DNA from: an uncultured Clostridium sp.
GTDB lineage: Bacteria > Bacillota_A > Clostridia > Lachnospirales > Lachnospiraceae
NCBI GenBank assembly: GCA_947174825.1
Contig: CAMWKN010000163.1
Coordinates: 1 to 5,302, forward strand
Direction: 5' to 3'
Length of the DNA stretch: 5,302 bases
Positions 1 to 5,302 of this stretch are shown piece by piece. Position numbers and translations under genes: made by a program. A model generated the notes under the pieces. That model saw only the letters and a program-made list of their open reading frames with translations. It searched no databases and was not told where the DNA came from. Position 1 is the stretch's first letter. Each line of letters starts with the position of its first letter.

Positions 1-678
1 TTTCAACTCTTTTAACAGAAGATCCTTTTTTCCTACCACAGCAGAAATGGATAGGACACCATCCTGTTCTACCGTCTTATGAACTGAAGATACATACGCC
101 CCAGAAACCAGCGCTTGGAATCCTCCTACTGAAGATCCATAATTAGTAAACCAGCCTGATAAGTGAAAATTCTTTTGTCCAGAGTCCATTACCAGAACAA
201 TATCCATTCCCTTTTTCGGCTCTTTGATCTGTAATGCCGAAAGTCCAGCCTGACAAATCATGATTTCATCTACCTTTTTCGGATAGGAACCATGGATGTT
301 ACTAATGGCCGGTGTCAGATTTTTCTCAAACTCTGTTGTATCATAATAATCCAGTCGGATATTGGTCTTTTCGCTGGTATCTGTAGCCAGACCCACTGGA
401 ACCTGAATGCCCGCCGCATCTAAATATTTCGCTTTCTTTACCTGTTCAATTTGTTCCCTCTCCGGCTGATTCAAGCAGATTGACCGCTTGTTTCCCTGAT
501 GCCGCAGCATCATAATACTGAGATCTTTGCCCAGACTAAATCCAATACTGAATACTGTAGTGAACATAAAAGTAGTCAGGATAATTGCCAGAATCGCAAA
601 TAGATTTCTAACCCGGTTCTGACGCAGAGATCTGGCTGCTAATTTTTTTACTGCTGCCTGATTTGTATTCTTTAACAT
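1..678 (-). CDS. ABC transporter permease, FtsX/MacB-like, N-terminal part (runs off left edge)
   Basis: The reading frame stays open from the ATG at 678 to the window edge, giving the first 226 residues of a longer membrane protein. A short basic cytoplasmic N-terminus rich in Lys and Arg (about residues 1-25) is followed by one hydrophobic helix at about 26-48. A long hydrophilic, presumably extracytoplasmic domain follows. This is the layout of FtsX/MacB-type permeases, whose remaining helices would lie beyond the window. The ATG overlaps the last codons of the ATPase gene by 7 nt, and an AGGTGAT Shine-Dalgarno lies just upstream inside that gene, so translation is probably coupled. Together the two would form an ATP-driven extrusion, peptide-resistance or lipoprotein-handling pump. 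The substrate cannot be told from this fragment. No histidine kinase, response regulator or third subunit is visible in the window. Confidence 0.85.
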   Translation of the reverse strand, partial: MLKNTNQAAVKKLAARSLRQNRVRNLFAILAIILTTFMFTTVFSIGFSLGKDLSIMMLRHQGNKRSICLNQPEREQIEQVKKAKYLDAAGIQVPVGLATDTSEKTNIRLDYYDTTEFEKNLTPAISNIHGSYPKKVDEIMICQAGLSALQIKEPKKGMDIVLVMDSGQKNFHLSGWFTNYGSSVGGFQALVSGAYVSSVHKTVEQDGVLSISAVVGKKDLLLKELK

Positions 679-1352
679 ACCCCATCACCTACTTCCACCT
701 TACCGTCTTCAATACGGATCATGGCGTCTGCCATCAGGGCAATTTCTTCGTTATGGGTAATCATCACAATGGTCTGGTGAAATTCCTGACTGCTCATTTT
801 TAGCAGAGAAATCACATCCATACTGGTCTTGCTGTCCAGATTACCCGTTGGCTCATCTGCCAGAATAATTGCCGGCTTTGATGCCAACGCACGGGCTATC
901 GCCACCCTCTGCTGCTGTCCACCGGATAACTGGTTTGGCATGGCTGTCAGCTTCTCTTCCAGTCCCAGAATCCTAATAATCTGGTCCACATATTCTTTAT
1001 CCACCTGAGATCCATCCAGTTCAATGGGTAATACAATATTCTCATATACATTCAGTATCGGAACCAGATTATAATTCTGGAAAACAAAACCGATATTGCG
1101 ACGACGGAATATGGTTAATTCCTCATCATTCATAGAAAAAATATCCTTGCCGGAAACAGTTACTGTACCGGAAGTGGGACGGTCAAGCCCTCCTAACAGG
1201 TTCAGCAGTGTTGATTTTCCGCTGCCAGAAGTACCAATAATTGCAATAAACTCCCCATCTTCTATGGAAATAGATATCTCATCACATGCATGGATCTCAT
1301 TTTCCCCGGAACCATACACCTTGCATAAATGATTGGATTCTAAAATACTCAT
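672..1352 (-). CDS. ABC transporter ATP-binding protein, LolD/MacB/FtsE-type
   Basis: This 226-residue cytoplasmic ATPase drives the FtsX-like permease encoded next to it. All nucleotide-binding motifs are intact: Walker A GTSGSGKS at 40-47, Q-loop Gln92, signature LSGGQ at 142-146, Walker B ending in DE at 166-167, D-loop NLD at 171-173, and the switch His200. The stretch VFQNYNLVP at 90-98 and [10 protein letters not shown] at 165-174 are typical of the MacB/LolD/BceA group. The length matches single-domain members of that group. I choose the ATG at 1352 over the in-frame ATG at 1373, because AAGGGAG (1362-1368) sits 9 nt upstream of the former and the latter has no good ribosome site. The gene ends Val-Cys-stop and overlaps the permease start by 7 nt. 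The substrate is unknown; antimicrobial peptide export is common for such pairs in Firmicutes but is not shown here. Confidence 0.95.
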   Translation of the reverse strand: MSILESNHLCKVYGSGENEIHACDEISISIEDGEFIAIIGTSGSGKSTLLNLLGGLDRPTSGTVTVSGKDIFSMNDEELTIFRRRNIGFVFQNYNLVPILNVYENIVLPIELDGSQVDKEYVDQIIRILGLEEKLTAMPNQLSGGQQQRVAIARALASKPAIILADEPTGNLDSKTSMDVISLLKMSSQEFHQTIVMITHNEEIALMADAMIRIEDGKVEVGDGVC

Positions 1353-1361
1353 CTCTGTTCT

Positions 1362-1368
1362 CTCCCTT
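1362..1368 (-). promoter_or_regulatory. Ribosome binding site deciding the ABC ATPase start
   Basis: AAGGGAG on the minus strand lies 9 nt before the ATG at 1352. It lies inside the reading frame if the upstream ATG at 1373 is used, so the longer version with seven extra residues is probably an artefact. Confidence 0.7.
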
Positions 1369-1420
1369 CGCATTCTTTGGACAATCTGTCTAGTATATGA
1401 AAGCCTTGGTCGCTAAACTT

Positions 1421-1448
1421 AATTTATGAGGTACTAATATTGTACCAA
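1421..1448 (-). promoter_or_regulatory. Candidate promoter with overlapping palindromic operator for the ABC operon
   Basis: On the minus strand a TTGGTA -35-like hexamer (1443-1448) and a TAAATT -10-like hexamer (1421-1426) are 16 nt apart; each matches the consensus at 4 of 6 positions. The -35 overlaps the 17-bp imperfect palindrome at 1430-1446 (GGTAC arms around an AT-rich centre, eight positions either side with one mismatch). A palindrome on a -35 element is what a repressor site would look like. A competing -10, TATACT at 1392-1397, has no good -35. The hexamer calls are weak; the palindrome itself is plainly visible. No regulator gene is in the window. Confidence 0.3.
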
Positions 1449-1498
1449 TTACGAGAACAGCATAACATTTCCATATTACAATCTTATTACAGTTTTCC

Positions 1499-1846
1499 TT
1501 ACGAATTGGTAAAATAGTTACCTGTTACCAGATCATAACTTTCCGCAATCATGCGTTTTATCTCCTGTTCCGGTACCGTTCCATCTAGTATTACAGTATT
1601 CCAATGCTCTTTATTTTGATGATATCCCGGCAATACAGAGTCATATTTGTCCCGCCAAAAATCCCTCCACTCTGGATCCACCTTAATATTAATACATAGA
1701 TAACCATTTCTTTCATAGGTCCATAAAAACGCTTTCCGATTCCTGCGCACCCTGACTAACTGCCAGTTATTGTCACGAAACGGCGCGTCCTGATAGGTAT
1801 CCGGAAAAGTCAGACCATACTGAAGCACTTCTTCTCTGCTTTGCAT
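1499..1846 (-). CDS. MmcQ/YjbR family protein
   Basis: This 115-residue soluble protein matches the YjbR/MmcQ family, small CyaY-like-fold proteins whose biochemical role is not settled; a DNA-binding role has been suggested from the fold. Visible family marks are LTFP at 12-15, the DAPF stretch at 20-23, a basic strand at 32-38, the NIKVDP strand at 53-58, PGYHQNKEHWNTV at 73-85, and the C-terminal SYDLV at 103-107. The length is full for the family. The start at 1846 is preferred: AAGGAG (1853-1858) lies exactly 6 nt upstream, whereas the in-frame ATG at 1867 lacks a ribosome site and overlaps the best -10 candidate. There is no obvious terminator after the stop, so read-through into the ABC pair 146 nt downstream is possible, but a functional link is not implied. 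The family assignment is firm; the function is unknown. Confidence 0.92.
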   Translation of the reverse strand: MQSREEVLQYGLTFPDTYQDAPFRDNNWQLVRVRRNRKAFLWTYERNGYLCINIKVDPEWRDFWRDKYDSVLPGYHQNKEHWNTVILDGTVPEQEIKRMIAESYDLVTGNYFTNS

Positions 1847-1852
1847 CACTCT

Positions 1853-1858
1853 CTCCTT
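1853..1858 (-). promoter_or_regulatory. Ribosome binding site deciding the YjbR-like start
   Basis: A perfect AAGGAG on the minus strand is spaced 6 nt from the ATG at 1846. It falls inside the extended reading frame from 1867, which argues that the seven extra N-terminal residues are not translated. Confidence 0.8.
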
Positions 1859-1865
1859 ATTGTTC

Positions 1866-1894
1866 ATCTAATCAAAATCTTTTTATTTTTACAA
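1866..1894 (-). promoter_or_regulatory. Candidate promoter of the YjbR-like gene
   Basis: The minus strand has TTGTAA (1889-1894), a 17-nt A/T-rich spacer, and TTAGAT (1866-1871) preceded by TGA, as in an extended -10. The hexamers match the consensus at 4 and 3 of 6 positions. The element lies directly after the U-tract of the upstream terminator. It would start RNA about at 1859, only just upstream of the ribosome site. That would leave the upstream ATG at 1867 untranscribed and agrees with the start chosen at 1846. Confidence 0.35.
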
Positions 1895-1897
1895 TTG

Positions 1898-1943
1898 ATA
1901 AAAAACAGCCCACTCCAAAACAATAAGTTCCGGAATGGACTGT
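1898..1943 (-). terminator. Rho-independent terminator of the coiled-coil gene
   Basis: Read on the minus strand, arms at 1943-1932 and 1916-1905 form a 12-bp stem with two G-U pairs and a 15-nt loop. A run of six T (1905-1900) follows at once. It lies about 33 nt after the stop of the coiled-coil gene and just before the YjbR-like gene's promoter, separating the two transcripts. On the plus strand there is no T-run after the stem, so it acts in one direction only. Confidence 0.85.
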
Positions 1944-1975
1944 ATAAAGCTTTCTCCTATATGCAAATAAATTTG

Positions 1976-2338
1976 TCAACCCAATGCTTTTAACCGGTTA
2001 CTCGTCTTTTGCATATTGATAAATACGTCAAGAATCTCCTGTTTTGCTTTGATATCACTGGAAATATGTATACATTCGTTTAATTTTCTCGATAGTTCCA
2101 AATGACCTTCTGCAATAATATTGATATTAGGCGTAATTTCATTTTCCAAGGTCAAATGAATCTCTTCCCGCAATGAAGAAATGTCTTCTTTCACCTCTTT
2201 CATGTCCTGTCTCAAAGAAGTCTCCATCTCCCTCATGTCCTGTCTCAGAGATACCTGTTCCTCTTTCATTGCCTCCATATCCTTTTCTAATATTGAAACT
2301 TTCTGCAATAATAAGTCCAGTTTTTCACTATCTGTCAT
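1976..2338 (-). CDS. Small coiled-coil protein of unknown function
   Basis: This is a 120-residue acidic/basic protein without signal peptide or membrane segment. Residues from about 1 to 65 show a leucine/isoleucine/methionine heptad-like pattern rich in Glu, Lys and Arg, so a long coiled coil is likely. Two copies of an 11-residue unit containing SLRQDM (30-35 and 41-46) sit inside it. The second part has a patch, ENEITPNINIIAEGHLELSR (65-84), then another helix-like stretch. I recall similar proteins with an N-terminal TDSEKLDLLL motif and an AEGHLDLSRKL-like patch in many Lachnospiraceae genomes, usually called hypothetical; this is memory, not a search. AAGGGGG (2347-2353) gives a ribosome site 8 nt before the ATG. 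The gene is followed by its own terminator and appears monocistronic. No function is proposed. Confidence 0.85.
   Translation of the reverse strand: MTDSEKLDLLLQKVSILEKDMEAMKEEQVSLRQDMREMETSLRQDMKEVKEDISSLREEIHLTLENEITPNINIIAEGHLELSRKLNECIHISSDIKAKQEILDVFINMQKTSNRLKALG
2200..2247 (-). repeat. 33-nt-period internal duplication in the coiled-coil gene
   Basis: The same 15-base string occurs at 2200-2214 and 2233-2247, exactly 33 nt apart. The period equals 11 codons and gives two SLRQDM copies in the protein. It is best read as an in-frame tandem duplication of one coiled-coil unit (three heptads per 21 residues would not fit; 11 is a known hendecad spacing). The flanks have diverged, so it is not recent. 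Confidence 0.7.
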
Positions 2339-2399
2339 AACATCGTCCCCCTTATTTACGAAATTTCATCGCCCCCATTATTGGTTCCCACATGAAATA

Positions 2400-2428
2400 A
2401 TATTAACACATGGCACACGCAAAGTCTA
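2400..2428 (-). promoter_or_regulatory. Candidate promoter of the coiled-coil gene
   Basis: The minus strand carries TAGACT (2423-2428), a 17-nt spacer, and TAATAT (2400-2405) with a TGT immediately before it, as in an extended -10. Both hexamers match the consensus at 4 of 6 positions. It would give a leader of about 55 nt, which contains a tiny ORF and a G-rich ribosome site. It diverges from the pyrB promoter, with a 14-bp palindrome between the two. Confidence 0.4.
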
Positions 2429-2446
2429 TCTTTTTTCAATTTTAAG

Positions 2447-2460
2447 GGCAGAATTCTGCC
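2447..2460. promoter_or_regulatory. Perfect 14-bp palindrome in the pyrB upstream region
   Basis: GGCAGAATTCTGCC reads identically on both strands. It lies 7 nt upstream of the inferred pyrB -35 and about 20 nt upstream of the -35 of the divergent gene, so it is well placed for a dimeric regulator. No T-run follows it on either strand, which argues against a terminator. Its function is inferred from placement only. Confidence 0.35.
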
Positions 2461-2467
2461 AAATACA

Positions 2468-2496
2468 TTGCACCCCTTACCAAGTTGTAGTAAAAT
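2468..2496 (+). promoter_or_regulatory. Candidate promoter of pyrBI
   Basis: TTGCAC (2468-2473) and TAAAAT (2491-2496) are separated by exactly 17 nt. The -10 is good (5 of 6) and the -35 is poor (3 of 6). Transcription would start near 2503, leaving a leader of only about 38 nt before the ATG. That is too short for a PyrR-type or UTP-sensitive attenuator, so if this promoter is right, control must act at initiation or on the enzyme. Confidence 0.4.
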
Positions 2497-2529
2497 AGCT
2501 AGTAAGCGACTATGAATTGAATTCACAAC

Positions 2530-2534
2530 GGAGG
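2530..2534 (+). promoter_or_regulatory. Ribosome binding site of pyrB
   Basis: GGAGG lies 6 nt before the ATG at 2541. A reading from the upstream TTG at 2517 would place this site inside the gene and add eight residues absent from the family N-terminus, so the ATG is the start. Confidence 0.9.
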
Positions 2535-2540
2535 TATCAC

Positions 2541-3467
2541 ATGAAGCATTTAATCAGTCCCCTGGATCTGTCTCCCGAAGAGTTAGATCACATCTTATCT
2601 CTTGGACAACAAATTATGAAAGATCCTGAAAAATACTCACATGTATGCGATGGCAAAAAACTAGCTACTTTATTTTATGAACCAAGCACCCGTACCCGTC
2701 TCAGTTTTGAAGCTGCTATGCTGAATCTGGGAGGTAGCGTGCTTGGTTTTTCTTCTGCCGATTCCAGTTCTGCTGCCAAAGGCGAAAGTGTGGCAGACAC
2801 CATACGGGTTATCTCCTCCTACGCAGATATCTGCGCCATGCGTCATCCCAAAGAAGGTGCCCCTACGGTAGCAGCCATGCATTCCGGAATTCCGGTCATC
2901 AATGCCGGCGATGGTGGACACAACCATCCGACTCAAACTTTAACCGACCTAATTACCATACAAACATTAAAAGGACATCTTGATCATCTGACTATCGGAA
3001 TGTGTGGTGATCTGAAATTTGGTCGTACTGTACATTCTCTGATTAATGCCATGGTACGTTACCCAGGGGTCCGTTTTGTATTAATTTCTCCAGACGAGCT
3101 TCGCATTCCAGACTATCTGCGGCAGGAAGTATTAGTAGACGGAAATATTGATTTCATGGAAACCAGCGAACTGGAAAAAAATATGCCGGATCTGGATATC
3201 CTTTATATGACCAGAGTCCAACGGGAACGATTCTTTAACGAAGAAGATTACATTCGCTTAAAAGACAGCTTTATCTTAGATGCTGCTAAAATGCGTTATG
3301 CCAAAGAAGATATGTATGTCCTGCACCCGCTGCCCCGTGTCAATGAAATTTCTACTGAGGTGGATAATGATCCACGGGCTGTGTATTTCTTACAGGCAAA
3401 ATATGGTGTCTATGTACGTATGGCATTAATGATAACATTATTGGGATTGGAGGATTCGGTATGTTAA
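2541..3467 (+). CDS. pyrB: Aspartate carbamoyltransferase, catalytic subunit
   Basis: PyrB joins carbamoyl phosphate and L-aspartate to N-carbamoyl-aspartate, the committed step of cytosolic pyrimidine synthesis. At 308 residues it has the length of the E. coli enzyme. The carbamoyl-phosphate site STRTR is at 49-53. The mobile 80s loop supplies Ser76 and Lys80 (equivalent to E. coli Ser80 and Lys84). MRHP is at 100-103 and HPTQTL at 129-134. In the aspartate domain MTRVQRERF is at 223-231 and HPLPR at 262-266. All catalytic residues I can place are present. The next gene, pyrI, begins within the last codons of pyrB (7-nt overlap), which fits coupled translation and a PyrB-PyrI holoenzyme. No other pyr gene is in the window. 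The start is fixed by GGAGG 6 nt upstream. Confidence 0.98.
   Translation: MKHLISPLDLSPEELDHILSLGQQIMKDPEKYSHVCDGKKLATLFYEPSTRTRLSFEAAMLNLGGSVLGFSSADSSSAAKGESVADTIRVISSYADICAMRHPKEGAPTVAAMHSGIPVINAGDGGHNHPTQTLTDLITIQTLKGHLDHLTIGMCGDLKFGRTVHSLINAMVRYPGVRFVLISPDELRIPDYLRQEVLVDGNIDFMETSELEKNMPDLDILYMTRVQRERFFNEEDYIRLKDSFILDAAKMRYAKEDMYVLHPLPRVNEISTEVDNDPRAVYFLQAKYGVYVRMALMITLLGLEDSVC
3449..3453 (+). promoter_or_regulatory. Ribosome binding site of pyrI inside pyrB
   Basis: GGAGG within the last codons of pyrB lies 7 nt before the pyrI ATG. Together with the 7-nt gene overlap, it allows pyrI to be translated both by coupling and by direct initiation. Confidence 0.85.
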
Positions 3468-3886
3468 ATATTGGTGGATTAAAGGAAGGCATCGTCATTG
3501 ACCATATCCAGGCAGGCGGTGCGATGAAAATATATGATTATCTGAATTTAGAAAAACTGGATTGTTCCGTTGCTATTATTAAAAATGCCCGCAGCAATAA
3601 AATGGGCAAAAAAGATATTATCAAAATTGAAGGTCCTTTGGATATTGACTTGAATGTATTAGGCGTATTGGATCACAAGATTACAATCAATATTATCAAA
3701 GATAATGAGATTGTGGAAAAGAAAAAATTATCCCTGCCGGAAACGGTAACAGGAATCATCCGATGTCGGAACCCACGTTGCATTACATCCATTGAGCAGG
3801 AACTGGCACATTCTTTCAAACTGACGGATCGGGACAAACGGATCTATCGTTGTATTTACTGTGACTCCAAAGTTAAGGGTAAATAA
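3461..3886 (+). CDS. pyrI: Aspartate carbamoyltransferase, regulatory subunit
   Basis: PyrI has no catalytic activity; it binds effector nucleotides and links PyrB trimers into an allosteric holoenzyme. The 141 residues hold both family domains. The N-terminal nucleotide-binding domain has VIDH at 12-15, aligning with E. coli Asp19 and His20. KKDIIKIE at 50-57 places Lys55 opposite E. coli Lys60, and Lys87 lies just before the SLPE motif (91-94), opposite E. coli Lys94. The C-terminal zinc domain has Cys102, Cys107, Cys131 and Cys134, with the same spacing as the four E. coli ligands. By hand alignment the effector-site residues are kept, so CTP/ATP-type control is likely, though its direction cannot be read from sequence. 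The protein is about 12 residues shorter than E. coli PyrI, mostly at the ends. A hairpin terminator follows 87 nt after the stop. Confidence 0.97.
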   Translation: MLNIGGLKEGIVIDHIQAGGAMKIYDYLNLEKLDCSVAIIKNARSNKMGKKDIIKIEGPLDIDLNVLGVLDHKITINIIKDNEIVEKKKLSLPETVTGIIRCRNPRCITSIEQELAHSFKLTDRDKRIYRCIYCDSKVKGK

Positions 3887-3973
3887 GACACAACCTACTA
3901 TTTTTCTAACACAGCCACACACATCTGCAGCAGAAAACCTAAGTCAAGGAACAAAGTGTGATTCGCAGTTTGC

Positions 3974-4040
3974 CGCACCAGCCAGCGTCATGAAATGACA
4001 TCTTCCTTTGCTGGCTGTGCGCATAATTATTTTTATTTTA
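3974..4040 (+). terminator. Terminator-like hairpin after pyrI, with branched loop
   Basis: Arms at 3974-3986 and 4010-4021 form a 12-bp, GC-rich stem with a single bulged C at 3979. A T-rich stretch with a run of five T follows (4024-4040), starting 3 nt after the stem. The 23-nt loop holds a second small hairpin, GTCAT/ATGAC at 3987-3999, so the RNA could fold as a branched structure. The T-rich tail is on the plus-strand side only. It closes the pyrBI transcript and lies between the convergent pyrI and fhs genes. Confidence 0.7.
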
Positions 4041-4057
4041 TATTGTCTGTCCCCGTA

Positions 4058-5302
4058 TCAGGATAACCCCGTAATCACCCCGGCATCATTGACATCAATG
4101 CGCTCGGCAGCTGGATGTAACGGCAATCCTGGCATAGTCATTACAGTACCAGTAATGGCTACCTCAAAACCAGCCCCTGCAGATACATAGACTTCCCGTA
4201 TCGTTACCGTAAATCCATCCGGACGCCCTAACTTAGTAGGATCATCCGACAAAGAATACTGATTTTTTGCCATACAAACCGGCATCTGACCAAAACCCAG
4301 CTTTTCCAGACGGGCAATCGCAGTCTCTGCTGCCGGTGCATAGCTTACCTCTCCTGCTCCATAAATTTCTTTTGCTACCGTTGTGATCTTTTCCTTAATG
4401 GATAGTTTCTCATTATATAATGGCTGAAAATGGCTTTCCTTGGTTTCCAATGTCTCCAATACCTGATTTGCCAATGCAATACCGCCTTCGCCACCCTTTT
4501 CCCACACTTCCGACAGGGCAAAACCGCAATCTCGGTTTTCACAGAACTCTCTGACAAAATTGATCTCCGCATCGGTATCTGTCACAAAACGATTAAGGGT
4601 AACAATACATGGCACATGGTACTTTGCAATATTTTCTATATGCTTTTCCAGATTTACAATACCCTTTTTCAGTGCCTCCATATTTTCAGTACCCAAGGCG
4701 TCCTTAGGTACTCCTCCATTGTATTTCAAGGCCCGGACAGTGGCTACCAATACCACAGCATCCGGCTTCAGCCCAGCCATACGACATTTAATATCCAGGA
4801 ATTTTTCCGCTCCCAGATCGGCACCGAAGCCCGCCTCTGTGATCACATAATCTGCCAGTTTCAACGCCGTCTTTGTAGCACGGACACTGTTACAGCCATG
4901 TGCAATGTTGGCAAATGGTCCACCATGCACCAATGCCGGTGTGTTTTCTACCGTTTGGATCAAATTCGGCTTAATGGCATCTTTCAATAAAGCTGCCATG
5001 GAACCCACTGCACCAATCTGTTTCGCCGTAACCGGATTTCCATCATAATCATAGGCAACAATGATTCTGCCCAGACGCTCTTTCAGATCTTTCATATTAT
5101 CTGCCAGGCACAAAATCGCCATAATCTCGGAAGCCACAGATATGATAAAATGATCCTCTCTGACAACACCATCTGCCGGACGTCCCAAACCTACAACAAT
5201 ATTACGCAATACTCGGTCATTCATATCCACACAACGTTTCCAGACCACCTGATTCGTATCAATCCGCAGGACATTTCCCTGCTGGATATGATTATCCACC
5301 AT
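4058..5302 (-). CDS. fhs: Formate-tetrahydrofolate ligase, C-terminal three quarters (runs off right edge)
   Basis: Fhs makes 10-formyl-tetrahydrofolate from formate, tetrahydrofolate and ATP in the cytosol. It feeds purine synthesis and, in acetogens, the methyl branch of the Wood-Ljungdahl pathway. The visible 414 residues run to the normal C-terminus (AGVITGLS). About 140 N-terminal residues, including the P-loop, lie beyond the window; the Met at 5302 is internal, because the family continues upstream of the NHIQQGN motif (visible residues 4-10). Within the fragment are [20 protein letters not shown] (119-138), [13 protein letters not shown] (156-168), the family signature [12 protein letters not shown] (186-197), [20 protein letters not shown] and TMPGLP. 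No frameshift or lost conserved block is seen. The gene converges on pyrI with a 171-nt gap. I see no T-tailed terminator for it on the minus strand within that gap. Confidence 0.97.
   Translation of the reverse strand: MVDNHIQQGNVLRIDTNQVVWKRCVDMNDRVLRNIVVGLGRPADGVVREDHFIISVASEIMAILCLADNMKDLKERLGRIIVAYDYDGNPVTAKQIGAVGSMAALLKDAIKPNLIQTVENTPALVHGGPFANIAHGCNSVRATKTALKLADYVITEAGFGADLGAEKFLDIKCRMAGLKPDAVVLVATVRALKYNGGVPKDALGTENMEALKKGIVNLEKHIENIAKYHVPCIVTLNRFVTDTDAEINFVREFCENRDCGFALSEVWEKGGEGGIALANQVLETLETKESHFQPLYNEKLSIKEKITTVAKEIYGAGEVSYAPAAETAIARLEKLGFGQMPVCMAKNQYSLSDDPTKLGRPDGFTVTIREVYVSAGAGFEVAITGTVMTMPGLPLHPAAERIDVNDAGVITGLS

Noticed and set aside
1096..1332. Plus-strand ORF of 78 codons antisense to the ABC ATPase gene
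   Set aside because: It is a shadow of a firmly identified gene, with no ribosome site and no recognisable domain.
2410..2460. Possible pyrB leader peptide (MAHAKSIFFQF) followed by a T-rich stretch and hairpin, resembling UTP-sensitive attenuation
   Set aside because: The ATG at 2410 has no ribosome site, the hairpin at 2447-2460 has no T-run after it, and the better promoter lies downstream, so these bases would not be in the RNA.
2181..2498. Plus-strand ORF of 105 codons reaching into the pyrB promoter region
   Set aside because: Half of it is antisense to the coiled-coil gene, its ATG has no Shine-Dalgarno, and the tail covers promoter sequence. Composition is Ser/Phe-rich as expected for the reverse of a Glu/Lys-rich coiled coil.
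2517..2540. TTG start for pyrB adding eight residues
   Set aside because: The strong GGAGG lies inside this extension and correctly precedes the ATG at 2541; the extra residues do not fit the family N-terminus.
3910..4019. Eight bases at 3910-3917 complementary to the right arm of the pyrI terminator, as a possible antiterminator
   Set aside because: Only 8 bp against a 12-bp competing stem, with no sign of a ligand-binding fold; chance is the simpler reading.
4430..4990. Plus-strand ORFs (4430-4990 and 4560-4850) antisense to fhs
   Set aside because: Both are shadows of the conserved fhs frame, without ribosome sites or recognisable content.
1..5302. Search for a mobile element, CRISPR array, tRNA/rRNA, toxin-antitoxin pair or defence system
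   Set aside because: No long terminal inverted repeats, spaced direct repeats, transposase or integrase motifs, or RNA gene signatures were seen. The gene content is housekeeping or common accessory.

Overview
This window looks like an ordinary chromosomal segment from a low-to-moderate GC Firmicute, most likely a Clostridia member of the Lachnospiraceae type. The grounds are strong AAGGAG/GGAGG ribosome binding sites, tight intergenic spacing, unfused pyrB and pyrI, a catabolic/acetogenic-type formate-tetrahydrofolate ligase, and a small coiled-coil protein of a style I associate with Lachnospiraceae. The lineage call is from pattern recognition, not from a search.

Layout. The left part is all on the minus strand. 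In transcription order it carries a coiled-coil protein (2338 to 1976) that ends in a clear intrinsic terminator, a YjbR/MmcQ-like small protein (1846 to 1499), an ABC ATPase of the LolD/MacB type (1352 to 672), and the start of its FtsX-like permease (678 running off the left edge). The ATPase and permease overlap by 7 nt and form a translationally coupled pair. The right part has pyrB-pyrI (2541 to 3886, plus strand), also overlapping by 7 nt. It faces a convergent, truncated fhs gene (minus strand, running off the right edge). A GC-rich hairpin with a U-rich tail separates pyrI from fhs.

Functionally there are three unrelated blocks. One is an ABC export or extrusion system. The second is the aspartate transcarbamoylase holoenzyme, with catalytic PyrB and zinc-binding nucleotide-sensing PyrI, which commits carbamoyl phosphate to pyrimidine synthesis. 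The third is one-carbon entry through formate-tetrahydrofolate ligase. pyrBI stands apart from other pyr genes here, and I see no PyrR-type leader attenuator. The inferred pyrB leader is short, and a perfect 14-bp palindrome lies between the two divergent promoters.

No gene-free stretch exceeds 300 bases; the longest are 2339-2540 and 3887-4057. I found no mobile element, CRISPR array, RNA gene or novel system. The unusual items are small-scale: start-site corrections, an identical 11-nt stop/start junction used by two unrelated gene pairs, two palindromes in promoter regions, a tiny upstream ORF and a branched terminator.
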